DNA of 64,000 nt from JANQPX01 sp039197065 (GTDB lineage: Bacteria; Pseudomonadota; Alphaproteobacteria; Geminicoccales; Geminicoccaceae): NCBI GenBank assembly GCA_039197065.1, contig JBCCUL010000011.1:124001-188000 (forward strand), in the 5' to 3' direction. The position numbers were made by a program, and so were the translations under genes. Of the stretch, positions 44,532 through 53,490 are shown piece by piece. The notes beneath the pieces were generated by a model. That model made no database searches. It was not told the origin of the DNA and saw nothing but the letters and a program-made list of their open reading frames with translations. Each line of letters opens with the position of its first letter. Positions within the stretch are counted from its first letter, which is position 1.

Positions 44532-46037
44532 TCATGGACGTCGGTTCAGACCGTCGATCGCCACCATCACGGCCTCGGCATTCGAGGGCGCGACTTTGAC
44601 GCCGACGCGCTCAAGCTTTGCCACTTGGCTAGCGCGATTCTGAGGGTCATCGTCGGTGCCGGTGACCGAGGCGACGATCAACCGCCCCTCCGCCGAGAAA
44701 TTGGTGAGAGCGTCCGCGAGATGGCCGGCCGGATCATGGTGTCCGCCATAACCAAGGACCACGTCGATCAGGATAACGCCGACCTTGGGATCGTTCAGAG
44801 CTTCGCCAAGCGGCTGATCCCTCACCACAGGATCGATCATCGGGTGCGGCCTGCCTTGGGTGTATTGATCGTCGCCGAGGTCGATCAGGCAATGACGGCT
44901 CTCCTTCTCGACGTCCAGCGATGAGATACCCGAGATCGGCACGTTGGAAGCTATGGCGAGGCCTGCGTCGCGCATCATCACCTGCGCCTCGGCGCAGAGC
45001 GTACCGCCCGCGAACAATCCGCGGATCTCGGTGCGCTCACGAATGGCTGCTGGGTCTGATGTGAAACCCGAAGACCTGGGCTCGTCATCGATCGGCACCT
45101 GACCGATGGCGAGACGTGCTGCATCCCGAAGGGTGCGCGCTGCCTTTGCATTGGACGGGAGTTCGATCGGATCGCCACCGAGAAAGCAGATCGTGAACGC
45201 CTTGTCACTGGCTGCAACCCTGGCTGCGATACGCGCGGCGACCGTCGAAGCCGGTGGTTTCGAAACGATCACGATGTGGGAGGTGGCGGGATCGGCGTCC
45301 AGCATGTCCAGCGCCATGAGCGTAGTAATGCCGCCGACTTCAGCTTTCAGGTCACGGCCGCCGACGCCGATCGCATGTGAGATGCCCTTGCCGCTTTGCG
45401 CGATCAGGCAGCTGATCTCCTGAATGCCGGTGCCAGATGCGCCGATGATGCCGATATTGCCGCTGGGCACCTCGTTGGCAAAGGCGAGCGGAACACCTGA
45501 AATGATCGCGGTGCCGCAGTCGGGGCCCATCACAAGGCGGCCGTCTTCCCTGCCATGCTGCTTGAGCGCGATCTCCGCCTCGATTGGCACATTGTCGCTG
45601 AAGATCATGACATCGAGGCCGCGATTCAACGCTTTCCTCGCCTCGGCCGCCGCATAGTCGCCAGGCACCGAGATCAGCGCAAGATTGGCATCCGGCATCG
45701 CCTTCAGGCCGGCACGCAGCGTCTTCGGTTGCCAAGCATCAGCGACGCCAGGCGCACCTGCCGGCTTGTCTAGGAAGGTCTTGGCAACGGCAAGCGCCCG
45801 ATCGGCGGCGGCGCTGTCCTCGGCGCGAATCCCGATGACAAGATCGCCAGCTTTGGCGGCGTCACCCTCCGCCGCCAGCAGACCGGCGTCGGTCATGATC
45901 TGATGATTGGCGGGCGTGCCCATCATGAGGGCTGCGTCTTCGATCCCGTCGAGGGCTGCAATGTCCTTGGAGCAGCGCATGAGGGCCACGCTATCCATAT
46001 AGAAGGAAGGCCTGACCGCGTTAATGACGACGCTCAT
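44532..46037 (-). CDS. fdrA: FdrA (AllF-like), succinyl-CoA synthetase-fold carbamoyltransferase subunit
   Basis: A 501-aa protein of the FdrA family, related to the alpha and beta subunits of ADP-forming acyl-CoA synthetases. The CoA-ligase-like part shows DNVPIEAEIALKQHGREDGRLVMGPDCGTAIISGV and IGIIGASGTGIQEISCLIAQSGKG. With AllG and AllH it forms oxamate carbamoyltransferase in E. coli. ATG 46037 overlaps the end of the upstream DUF1116 gene (ATGA), which makes it preferable to a frame extension of 17 codons. It is shorter than some FdrA proteins, and the small gene at 47308-47487 may supply the missing segment. Confidence 0.88.
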   Translation of the reverse strand: MSVVINAVRPSFYMDSVALMRCSKDIAALDGIEDAALMMGTPANHQIMTDAGLLAAEGDAAKAGDLVIGIRAEDSAAADRALAVAKTFLDKPAGAPGVADAWQPKTLRAGLKAMPDANLALISVPGDYAAAEARKALNRGLDVMIFSDNVPIEAEIALKQHGREDGRLVMGPDCGTAIISGVPLAFANEVPSGNIGIIGASGTGIQEISCLIAQSGKGISHAIGVGGRDLKAEVGGITTLMALDMLDADPATSHIVIVSKPPASTVAARIAARVAASDKAFTICFLGGDPIELPSNAKAARTLRDAARLAIGQVPIDDEPRSSGFTSDPAAIRERTEIRGLFAGGTLCAEAQVMMRDAGLAIASNVPISGISSLDVEKESRHCLIDLGDDQYTQGRPHPMIDPVVRDQPLGEALNDPKVGVILIDVVLGYGGHHDPAGHLADALTNFSAEGRLIVASVTGTDDDPQNRASQVAKLERVGVKVAPSNAEAVMVAIDGLNRRP

Positions 46038-47299
46038 GCCGACACTCCCATCTCTTGCGCAAAGGCGAACACGGCCTGTTTGAAACAATCCATCGGCGCC
46101 TTGACCACGCCCGCACCCACCTGCCCGATGCCGGGCTCCTTATGGGCGATGCCGGTATTGATGGTCGGTGCAATGCCGGTTTCGACCACCAGCCGGATAT
46201 CGATGCCGGTGGGCACACCCGCATAGTCCAGTCCCGGAATGGTCCACTCCGGGTTTTCCGACAGGGTGATCTCTCCCATGGCCTTTGTGTAGTTTGCAGC
46301 CTCAGAAGCCGCTCCTGCCCCGACAAACCCGGCCACAGCGGGTGCTGCTGCCATGGCGAACCCGCCCAGACCGATGGTTTCGACGATCGTGCTGTCCCCC
46401 ATGTCTGGGTTGGCGTCTTCTTCGGTGAAGCCTGGGAAATAGAGGCCAGCCGGCATTTCCACTGGAGCGGTGAACCAACGATCGCCTGTACCGCTGACGC
46501 GTATACCGAAATCGGTGCCGTTACGGCTCATGGCGGTGACGATCGTCGAGCCGTCGATATCACGCACCGGATCCATGATCGCTTTGCCCATGACCATGGC
46601 GACATTCAAAAAGAACTGATCATTGCCTGCGACGAAACCCAGAATCTCGGCAAGATCCAGATGATCGGTCCCGGTTCGAGCGAGCGGCGCTGCGATCGAC
46701 CGCAAGAACAGACCAGAGCAGCCGACATTCCGCTGATGCATCTCGTCGCCCATGGTAAGCCCCCGGGCGATGATGTTCTTGAGCTCGATACCTCCACCAA
46801 GACGAAGTGCCTGACCCAAAGACGGTCCCAGCACATCGCGCAGCCAACGAAGCCGCGCTCTGACTTCCTCATCATTGCCGCCAAAGCGCATCACCTTGCC
46901 GAGACCTTCGTTGATCGCGCAGAAGGCCCTGTTGCCGAAGGTGCGATTCTCAACGACCATCACCGGTTGGCTCATCGTCGTCATGCCAGTCATGGGACCG
47001 ACGGCGTCGAAGTGATGATTGGGCTGGAAATCGAACATGCCCTCGGCGGCCATGGTCGCCGCGATCTTCAGATCCGGCGCCCAGCCCTCAAACACGGCTA
47101 TGCCGGCGACAGCACCGCGCATCGGACCACACATCCGATCCCAGTCGATAGGCGGTCCGGCGTGAAGGATCGTGCGGTCGCCAAGCGCCGGCATGGCCTC
47201 GCCTGCCGGGATCACGTCGACCAGCACGGGATCGGCGGCCAGCATGCGCCGAAGGGCTTCGGCATTGGCCTCGTCGATGGTTTCGCGGATAGTGGTCAT
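46034..47299 (-). CDS. allG: DUF1116 protein, AllG-like (YlbE/YahG family)
   Basis: A 421-aa DUF1116 protein. Recognisable parts are WDRMCGPMRGAVAGIAVFEGWA, DFQPNHHFDAVGPMTGMTTMSQPV and NVGCSGLFLRSIAAPL. It is the usual partner of FdrA; the E. coli relative is AllG (YlbE), a subunit of oxamate carbamoyltransferase. ATG 47299 has GAGG 6 nt upstream; a TTG four codons earlier is less likely. It begins 8 bp after the stop of the 59-aa gene and is translationally coupled to fdrA. Confidence 0.88.
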   Translation of the reverse strand: MTTIRETIDEANAEALRRMLAADPVLVDVIPAGEAMPALGDRTILHAGPPIDWDRMCGPMRGAVAGIAVFEGWAPDLKIAATMAAEGMFDFQPNHHFDAVGPMTGMTTMSQPVMVVENRTFGNRAFCAINEGLGKVMRFGGNDEEVRARLRWLRDVLGPSLGQALRLGGGIELKNIIARGLTMGDEMHQRNVGCSGLFLRSIAAPLARTGTDHLDLAEILGFVAGNDQFFLNVAMVMGKAIMDPVRDIDGSTIVTAMSRNGTDFGIRVSGTGDRWFTAPVEMPAGLYFPGFTEEDANPDMGDSTIVETIGLGGFAMAAAPAVAGFVGAGAASEAANYTKAMGEITLSENPEWTIPGLDYAGVPTGIDIRLVVETGIAPTINTGIAHKEPGIGQVGAGVVKAPMDCFKQAVFAFAQEMGVSA

Positions 47300-47307
47300 C
47301 GGAGGCC

Positions 47308-47487
47308 TCAAAGTCCAAGCTTGGAGAGGAGTTCAGCCAGTTTCGGATCACCGCCCGCAGGGGGACTCCACTGCACCTGCACCACCGGAACGTCCCGATC
47401 GGCAAGCTCCTTCGAGAAACCGTCCAGACCGACATTGATGACCTTGAGCTGCTTTCCCAAAAGGCCGTTATGCGCTTGATCCGACAT
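47308..47487 (-). CDS. Small FdrA-associated protein (59 aa)
   Basis: A 59-residue protein beginning MSDQAHNGLLGKQLKVINVG, with a conserved-looking core VINVGLDGFSKELADRD and VVQVQWSPPAGGDPK. I recognise this pattern (INVGL...V.WxPPAGG) from short 'FdrA domain' proteins beside fdrA and from the C-terminal end of longer FdrA forms. GGAG is 7 nt upstream of ATG 47487. It lies between the PucG-like gene (26 bp) and allG (8 bp) in one operon. It may be a small extra subunit or a split-off piece of FdrA. Confidence 0.72.
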   Translation of the reverse strand: MSDQAHNGLLGKQLKVINVGLDGFSKELADRDVPVVQVQWSPPAGGDPKLAELLSKLGL

Positions 47488-47513
47488 CGTTCCGCTCCGA
47501 TTTTTTCTAAAGC

Positions 47514-48761
47514 TCAAGCCGCCTCGTAGGCTGCATAGGCTGCATCGATACCAGCGCCAGCCTCGCTCTTGAAGCCATGGCGCCTCAGGACGGCTTCGAG
47601 CGATCCAAGGCAGCGAAGAATGTTGGCCTTGCGGCAGACATAGCCCATGGTGCCGATACGCCAGATCTTGCCGTGCAGCGGACCGAAGGACGTGCCAATT
47701 TCGATACCGAAGTCGTGCAGCATGGCGCCGCGCACCTTTTCGCCGTCCGCAATCGCCTCGGGAATGACGACGCCGGTAACGTTGGGCATGCGGTTCGCTG
47801 GATCACCGAAAAGCTCGAGGTTCATCGCCTCGAGGCCCGCGCGAAGCGCCCTGCTGGCAAGCGCGTGGCGGGCGATGCCCGCTTCAAGCCCCTCTTCCAG
47901 GATTACCCGCGCGCATTCCCGCGCGGCGTAGAGCATGGAGGTGCTCTCGGTGTGATGGTTCAGGCGTTTTTCGCTCCAGTAATCCATGAGCATGACAAGA
48001 TCGAAATAGTTAGAGCGGATAACCGGCCCATCGCCGTCAACGGCACCTTCAGGGCGAATGCCGCCCTCGATCTTCCTGCGCGGCGAGATGACGTCGACGA
48101 CGCGTTGATTGAAAGTGATCGGCGACGTGCCCGGCGGTCCGGACATGCATTTTTGCAGGCCGGACGACACGGCATCGATGCACCAATCGTCGACATTGAG
48201 CGGCATGCCGCAAACGGTCGCTGTGGCATCGACATAGAGGAGAATATCATGGTCACGACAGATTCTGCCGATCTCGTCGAGCGGCTGGGCCATCGTGGTC
48301 GACGTGTCCCCCTGGACGGAAGCGACCAGCTTGGGGCGATGCTGACGGATAGCCGCTTTGACGACATCGGGATCGAGCACCTGTCCCCACTCGGCCTCGA
48401 TGGTGACGACCTCCGCGCCGACGCGCTCCGAGATCTCCTTCAGGAGGTGACCGAAACGGCCGAACACCAGAATCAGCACCTTGTCGCCCGGTGATAGAAT
48501 GGATGTCAGACAGGCTTCGATACCGGCACGCGCCGTGCCGTTGATCAGAAGAGCCCAGTGGTTCTCCGTACAGAAAATGCGGCGGTAAAGCGCCATCACA
48601 TCGTTCATATAGGCTGTGAACTCGGGATCGAACTGGCCGAGCATCGGTGTCGACATGGCGCGCAATACGCGTGGGTAGACGTCGACCGGGCCTGGTCCCA
48701 TCAGGAGCCGCGGCGAAGGGTCGAGCGGACCGATCGAAACCTGGTCACCTGTCTGGTTCAT
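47514..48761 (-). CDS. pucG: PucG-like aminotransferase (ureidoglycine/alanine-glyoxylate family)
   Basis: A 415-aa PLP-dependent enzyme of the AGXT class V fold. It starts with RLLMGPGPVDVYPRVLRAMSTPMLGQFDPEFT and has the PLP lysine K204 in SSGLQKCMSGPPG, then NYFDLVMLMDYWSEKRLNHHT. The resemblance is to PucG, the ureidoglycine-glyoxylate aminotransferase, which makes oxalurate and glycine. ATG 48761 is preceded by GGGAGG 7 nt upstream; the frame extends to 48908 without family similarity. It is first in the operon that continues with allG, fdrA, allK and allH, exactly the genes needed to use oxalurate. Alanine- or serine-glyoxylate transamination is the alternative. Confidence 0.9.
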   Translation of the reverse strand: MNQTGDQVSIGPLDPSPRLLMGPGPVDVYPRVLRAMSTPMLGQFDPEFTAYMNDVMALYRRIFCTENHWALLINGTARAGIEACLTSILSPGDKVLILVFGRFGHLLKEISERVGAEVVTIEAEWGQVLDPDVVKAAIRQHRPKLVASVQGDTSTTMAQPLDEIGRICRDHDILLYVDATATVCGMPLNVDDWCIDAVSSGLQKCMSGPPGTSPITFNQRVVDVISPRRKIEGGIRPEGAVDGDGPVIRSNYFDLVMLMDYWSEKRLNHHTESTSMLYAARECARVILEEGLEAGIARHALASRALRAGLEAMNLELFGDPANRMPNVTGVVIPEAIADGEKVRGAMLHDFGIEIGTSFGPLHGKIWRIGTMGYVCRKANILRCLGSLEAVLRRHGFKSEAGAGIDAAYAAYEAA

Positions 48762-48955
48762 GTCATACCTCCCTAGGCCGGCTCGGAACGCCGTTCCGAC
48801 GAGACTGCTTTCAATCCTGAGGATCGCAACTTTTGTCAAGTCGATGGTCGGACATAAGGCTCGCCCAGGATCGAGGCCAACTTTGACATCATCATCTGGC
48901 TGAACCACAAAGTTAGCTTAAGAGACATCTGATATTTATAGGGAAGATCAAGGCC

Positions 48956-49852
48956 ATGAGCGCATCGATTGCAGTACCGGTTGTCGCGGTCATGTCGCCT
49001 GGAGACATGGGGCAATCTGTCGGGGCACGCCTCCGGCATAAAGGCGTACGCGTCATCACGACGCTGGAAGGTCGAAGTCAGCGCACCGTCGACCTCGCTT
49101 CAGCAGCGGGGATCGAGAATGTGCTCGATGACGTGACGTTGGTCGAGACCGCAGATATTCTGCTTTCGATCGTAGCGCCGGCCGAGGCGGAGAGGCTTGC
49201 TGCACGCCTTGCGCCAGCCATCGATCAGGCCGGAAGTGATCTGGTTTATGTTGACTGCAATGCAATAGCACCTGAAACCGCGCTTCGCATCGAGCGTTTG
49301 ATCAAGGATGCGGGCGGCCGTTTCGTGGATGCCGGAATTATCGGTCCGCCACCGCGCCAGGACAACAGCGCCACGCGATTTTACGTATCCGGTGGTGACG
49401 CCAACGAGGTTTTGAAGCTGAACGACTATGGTCTCGACATACGAGCAATCGGCGATGACGTCGGCGAGGCATCGGCCTTGAAGATGTGCTACGCCGCACT
49501 CAACAAGGGGACGATTGCGCTGATGACCGGCGTTGCGGTGATGGCCCAACGTCTTGGCGTCGCACCAGTTTTTGCCGATGAACTGGCATTAAGTCAGGAG
49601 GCTGTGCTTCGACGCATGCAAGTGCAAATCCCAGGCATGGTCCCGAAGGCCCATCGCTGGATCGGCGAAATGGAGGAGATTGCCCAAACCTTTGGCTCCG
49701 CGGCGCTGACTCCGCTGATTTTCGAAGGCATCGCCGATGTCTACAGGGACGTGGCGGACAAACCAATCGCCGAGACGTCACCGGAAGCATGGCGCGAAGC
49801 CGGAAAGTCCTACGATGAGGTTGTCGCCGCTCTGGCCTCCAAGGGGAAATAA
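48956..49852 (+). CDS. NAD(P)-binding oxidoreductase of the 6-phosphogluconate dehydrogenase-like, DUF1932 group
   Basis: A 298-aa two-domain dehydrogenase. The Rossmann domain opens with PVVAVMSPGDMGQSVGARLRHKG (GxxxMGxxxG-like, with S-P-G-D replacing part of the usual GxGxxG), then VYVDCNAIAPETALRI and VDAGIIGPPPRQ. The C-terminal half (from about residue 190) is the all-alpha DUF1932 domain. It is divergent from the PucG-like gene over 194 bp, so shared regulation is possible. Substrate unknown; it is not close to tartronate semialdehyde reductase GlxR. Confidence 0.82.
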   Translation: MSASIAVPVVAVMSPGDMGQSVGARLRHKGVRVITTLEGRSQRTVDLASAAGIENVLDDVTLVETADILLSIVAPAEAERLAARLAPAIDQAGSDLVYVDCNAIAPETALRIERLIKDAGGRFVDAGIIGPPPRQDNSATRFYVSGGDANEVLKLNDYGLDIRAIGDDVGEASALKMCYAALNKGTIALMTGVAVMAQRLGVAPVFADELALSQEAVLRRMQVQIPGMVPKAHRWIGEMEEIAQTFGSAALTPLIFEGIADVYRDVADKPIAETSPEAWREAGKSYDEVVAALASKGK

Positions 49853-50134
49853 CCTTCCGTCAAGATAGAAGATAGCTTTTGTACCACTGAGTGGAAAATA
49901 GACGCCTTATAGAAAACGTCGTGAAACGCCTTGCGGCCTTCTCACCCGAATACATGAAACCGGTCGATCATCGTTGAAATCGATGTTGAGAACCGTCGGC
50001 ACATGACGTGATTTTATCAAATAACACAAGAGGTTGCTATTGTCCTAACCTTGTTTTTCTGGCTATTGTCCGGTTTGTCCTGCGTCGTCAAAAAAACGAA
50101 GCGCCGAACGAAGTTGATTTGGGAGATGAGAGCG

Positions 50135-51988
50135 ATGGAGAGTTTCCTGTCGCTGCCGCGTTCCGCCAAAGGCGGCCTTGCTGTTTTACTTGCCGTCGCC
50201 CTTCTCGGTTGGGCGATCGTTGCCTACTCGGCTAAACAGCAGCACGAGGACGCCAGAAGCCTAGAGAGCACGCTGGCAACGTTGAAAAGTCAGATAGACG
50301 GCGAACAAGCGGTGCGCTCCGAGCTGCTGAGCGCTCAGGAGCGTTTGGCCGCTGCAGAGACGGAACTCGCCACAAGCCGAGACTCCGCTTTAGCAAGCCA
50401 GCAGGAAAAAGGTGATCTCGAAGCTGAACTCGCAGCCTTGAAGGCCGAGTTCGCGGCAATGAATGAGCAGACCGAGAGCGATTCTACCGGTCAGAGCGAC
50501 GGCGAGGCCCTGCGCGCACGCCTGACCAAAACCATGACCGAGCTTAGCGCAAAGAATGCCACGCTGCAGCAGCGGGAACGCGAGCTGCAACGTGCATTGG
50601 AGAGGGCTGAAGTGGCTGAAGCGAATGTCGAGACCCTGTCGGGTGATGTCGAAAAGAGCGAAGGGCTGCGTGAACGGCTGACCGAGACGATGACCGCGCT
50701 CAGCGCCAAGACCGCCATGCTCCAGCAGCGAGATCGCGACATAAATCGGATGAAGGCAGACCAGACCTCAGCCGAGGAAAAGATGGCAGGCCTGGAGGCG
50801 GCAATCGCCGAGCGAGATGATGCTGATCGATCGCTCGACGCCCTTGCCGACAAGCTTGACGATAGCGAGCAGGCACTGAAGGAAAGCGCTGCTGCGTTCG
50901 ACGAAAACAAGCAGGCTCTGGCGGATCAAGAGAACCGTTTTAGGAATCTCGAAGCTCAGCAGACATCCATCGAAGCGCTCATCAGCAAGAAACAGACTGC
51001 TGTCATGGAGCAAGAGAAGAAGCTGGAATCACTAACAGACAGCGTTGGTCAAGAAGAGGAGCGTCTAGCGGCTCAGAAGGCTAGTATCGACAGTGCGAAT
51101 GCCGAACTTGCCGATCTCATCGCAGCGCGTGATGAGAGTGCAGCCGAAAACAGCCGTCTCTCTGCAGAAATCGATAGCCTTCAGACAGTGCTGAGCGAGA
51201 AAGAGGATGCAATCGCTTACGCAGAAACCGAGCTTGAGCGTTTAGAGGGCGAAATCTCGCTTAGCGAGCAGAGGCTCGCCGAGCAAGATGGAGAACTTGA
51301 GGAAAAGGCGTCATTGCTGAACGCGCAGAATGTCGAGATGCAAAGCGTCGAAGCCAGTCTTCAGGCGTTAAAGGCTGACCACTCTACGGCCGATGAAGAC
51401 CTTGCGGCCTACAAGAACGAACTCAGCGAAACCAAAGCGCAGCTTGCCAGCGAGACAGCTCTCCTGGATGCCAAGCGCGCAGAGTTGGCCGATACCGACA
51501 CGCAAATCATCAAGGCGCGCGCAGCTCTGGAAAACGGTTCGTCAGCCGGACAGTCACTGCCTCAGATACCCATCGCCGCTCTGAGCTCGGACAATCCGGC
51601 CGTGCTGCCGATCGACCCGCTGCAGCATCCCTTCCCGGTGCAGACGGAAAATGGCATTCGTCTGGCGCTAGTCCATTTCGATATGGGCAGTCATGAACTC
51701 TCGCCTGGGGGTCTCCGGCGAGCCAAGGAAGCAGCCGCGTGGATCAAAGCTCAAGGCGTCGAGAAAATCACCCTGGTTGGTGCGACTGATACGATCGGGA
51801 CCTTCGAGAACAACATGGAGCTCGCCCGTCGTCGCGCCCAAACGCTCTTTGACACCTTCACGGCCGAAGGTATCGATCCCGATAATATCGAGCTAGTATC
51901 GAGGGGCGAAGAAGGCGGTAGCGAGATCATCGATGACCATACGGCCGAACCGCTGAATCGTTGTGTCGGTGTCTTTATTCAAGGCTAG
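50135..51988 (+). CDS. Membrane-anchored coiled-coil protein with C-terminal OmpA domain
   Basis: A 617-aa envelope protein. Residues 14-30 form a membrane anchor (GLAVLLAVALLGWAIVAYS), followed by about 440 residues of charged, alanine- and glutamate-rich coiled coil, then an OmpA/MotB-type peptidoglycan-binding domain (LALVHFDMGSHELSPGG, VGATDTIGTFENNMELARRRA). A 52-residue unit repeats within the coil: RLTKTMTELSAKNATLQQRE near residue 129 and RLTETMTALSAKTAMLQQRD near 181. ATG 50135 has GGGAG 9 nt upstream; the frame opens earlier, but without similarity. It could span the periplasm and link the inner membrane to peptidoglycan. Confidence 0.85.
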   Translation: MESFLSLPRSAKGGLAVLLAVALLGWAIVAYSAKQQHEDARSLESTLATLKSQIDGEQAVRSELLSAQERLAAAETELATSRDSALASQQEKGDLEAELAALKAEFAAMNEQTESDSTGQSDGEALRARLTKTMTELSAKNATLQQRERELQRALERAEVAEANVETLSGDVEKSEGLRERLTETMTALSAKTAMLQQRDRDINRMKADQTSAEEKMAGLEAAIAERDDADRSLDALADKLDDSEQALKESAAAFDENKQALADQENRFRNLEAQQTSIEALISKKQTAVMEQEKKLESLTDSVGQEEERLAAQKASIDSANAELADLIAARDESAAENSRLSAEIDSLQTVLSEKEDAIAYAETELERLEGEISLSEQRLAEQDGELEEKASLLNAQNVEMQSVEASLQALKADHSTADEDLAAYKNELSETKAQLASETALLDAKRAELADTDTQIIKARAALENGSSAGQSLPQIPIAALSSDNPAVLPIDPLQHPFPVQTENGIRLALVHFDMGSHELSPGGLRRAKEAAAWIKAQGVEKITLVGATDTIGTFENNMELARRRAQTLFDTFTAEGIDPDNIELVSRGEEGGSEIIDDHTAEPLNRCVGVFIQG

Positions 51989-52130
51989 TCCCGTATCGGC
52001 CGGCTGTTTCTGATCGTCGCCTGATAGGACATCCCTTGAGCACCTGCGCCCTGAGAGGCTAGGCTGTTCAAGCCATGGCGGCTTGCCCCATGGACTGAAG
52101 CTCGTTTCTTCGCCATGGAGCTGTGTGACG

Positions 52131-53012
52131 ATGCGCTACGAACGTCCTGAAACCCTTGATGCAGCGGTTGCTTTGCTCGCCGGCGCTCCCAGCCGGACGC
52201 GTGTACTGGCGGGTGGCACAGATCTTCTTGTGCAGCTGCGTGCCGGCATGATCGATCCGGATCTCGTCGTCGACATCAAAGCCATTCCCGAGATGCGCGC
52301 GATCACCGCCGATGATGGTGGCTTTCGCATCGGGGCCGCCGTCGCCGGTGCCGAACTTTCCGAGCATCCAGACGTCAAACATCTTTGGCCGGGCGTGGTC
52401 GAGGCGGTCGATCTGATCGGCTCCACCCAGATCCAGGGTCGCTGCACCCTGGTCGGTAACCTTTGCAACGCTTCGCCCGCAGCCGATTCCGTACCGGCCA
52501 TGATCGCGGCCGACGCGGCCGTGCGTATCGTGGGGCCCAGCGGAAGCCGTGAGCTACCTGTTGAAGAGGTGGTGACCGGGCCAGGGCAGACGTCGCTCGA
52601 AGACGGGGAGTTTATCACGTCGGTGTTCCTCCCTGCCCGGCCTGCTCGATCCAGCGATGCCTATCTCCGCTTCATTCCGCGGACCGAGATGGACATCGCG
52701 GTTGTCGGCGCTGGCGTGAGCGTCAACCTCGATGAGAGCGGCATCTGCACAGCGGCCCGCGTCGGTCTCGGCGCCGTCGCCGCGACCCCCCTTCTCGTCC
52801 CGGACGCCGCCGCGGCCTTAGTAGGCACCCCAATCGACGATGCCGCGCTCGAAAGCCTTGGGTCAGCGGCGTCGGCCGTATGCCGACCGATTGATGATAA
52901 GCGGGGGACGATCGAGTATCGAACTAAGGTTGCCGGAGTCCTCGCTCGGCGCGCCGCCGTCATTGCGCGGGATCGCGCCAAGGGGATCGCCGCGAATGGA
53001 GGGGCGCACTGA
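52131..53012 (+). CDS. Molybdenum hydroxylase FAD-binding subunit (xanthine dehydrogenase family)
   Basis: A 293-aa FAD-binding subunit. The FAD motif is VLAGGTDLLVQLRAGM, followed by GSTQIQGRCTLVGNLCNASPAAD, typical of CoxM/XdhB-type proteins. It begins with MRYERPETLDAAVALLA; ATG 52131 was chosen because the protein family starts here and GGAG lies upstream, the frame being open to 52083. Its stop overlaps the start of the iron-sulfur subunit (TGATG). Together with the next two genes it forms a three-subunit enzyme. Confidence 0.9.
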   Translation: MRYERPETLDAAVALLAGAPSRTRVLAGGTDLLVQLRAGMIDPDLVVDIKAIPEMRAITADDGGFRIGAAVAGAELSEHPDVKHLWPGVVEAVDLIGSTQIQGRCTLVGNLCNASPAADSVPAMIAADAAVRIVGPSGSRELPVEEVVTGPGQTSLEDGEFITSVFLPARPARSSDAYLRFIPRTEMDIAVVGAGVSVNLDESGICTAARVGLGAVAATPLLVPDAAAALVGTPIDDAALESLGSAASAVCRPIDDKRGTIEYRTKVAGVLARRAAVIARDRAKGIAANGGAH

Positions 53013-53488
53013 TGGCGAAGATCCATGTGACCACCGAGATCAACGGCGATCCGGTGGAATTCCTCTGTGAACCGGAGCAAACGTTGCTCGACGTTCTTAG
53101 GGACGAGCTCAATCTGACCGGCTCCAAGGAAGGCTGCGCATCCGGCGATTGCGGTGCCTGTTCCGTCATGGCCGACGATCGTCTCGTTTGCGCTTGCCTG
53201 GTGCTCGGTGCCGAGGCTGAAGGCAAGAGCGTCGAGACTATCGAAGGCATGGCTGACGGAGAGGATTTGCACCCGCTGCAGCAAAAATTTCTGGAGCATG
53301 CCGCCTTGCAATGCGGCGTCTGTACGCCAGGTTTTCTCATAGCGGCCAAGGCGCTCCTGGAAAAAAACCCAGATCCGAGCGAGACCGAGGTCCGCTATTG
53401 GCTTGCCGGCAATCTCTGCCGCTGCACCGGCTACGACAAAATCATCCGCGCGGTGCTCGACACTGCAAGTGACATGAGGGGGAGCTGA
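53012..53488 (+). CDS. Molybdenum hydroxylase [2Fe-2S] subunit
   Basis: A 158-aa small subunit with two [2Fe-2S] clusters. The plant-ferredoxin-like cluster ligands are in GCASGDCGACSVM with a further Cys in LVCACLV, and the second cluster ligands in QCGVCTPGFLIAAKALL and GNLCRCTGYDKI. It belongs to the CoxS/XdhC-type family. It overlaps the FAD subunit by one base and is 2 bp from the molybdenum subunit, so all three are co-translated. Confidence 0.95.
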   Translation: MAKIHVTTEINGDPVEFLCEPEQTLLDVLRDELNLTGSKEGCASGDCGACSVMADDRLVCACLVLGAEAEGKSVETIEGMADGEDLHPLQQKFLEHAALQCGVCTPGFLIAAKALLEKNPDPSETEVRYWLAGNLCRCTGYDKIIRAVLDTASDMRGS

Positions 53489-53490
53489 GC

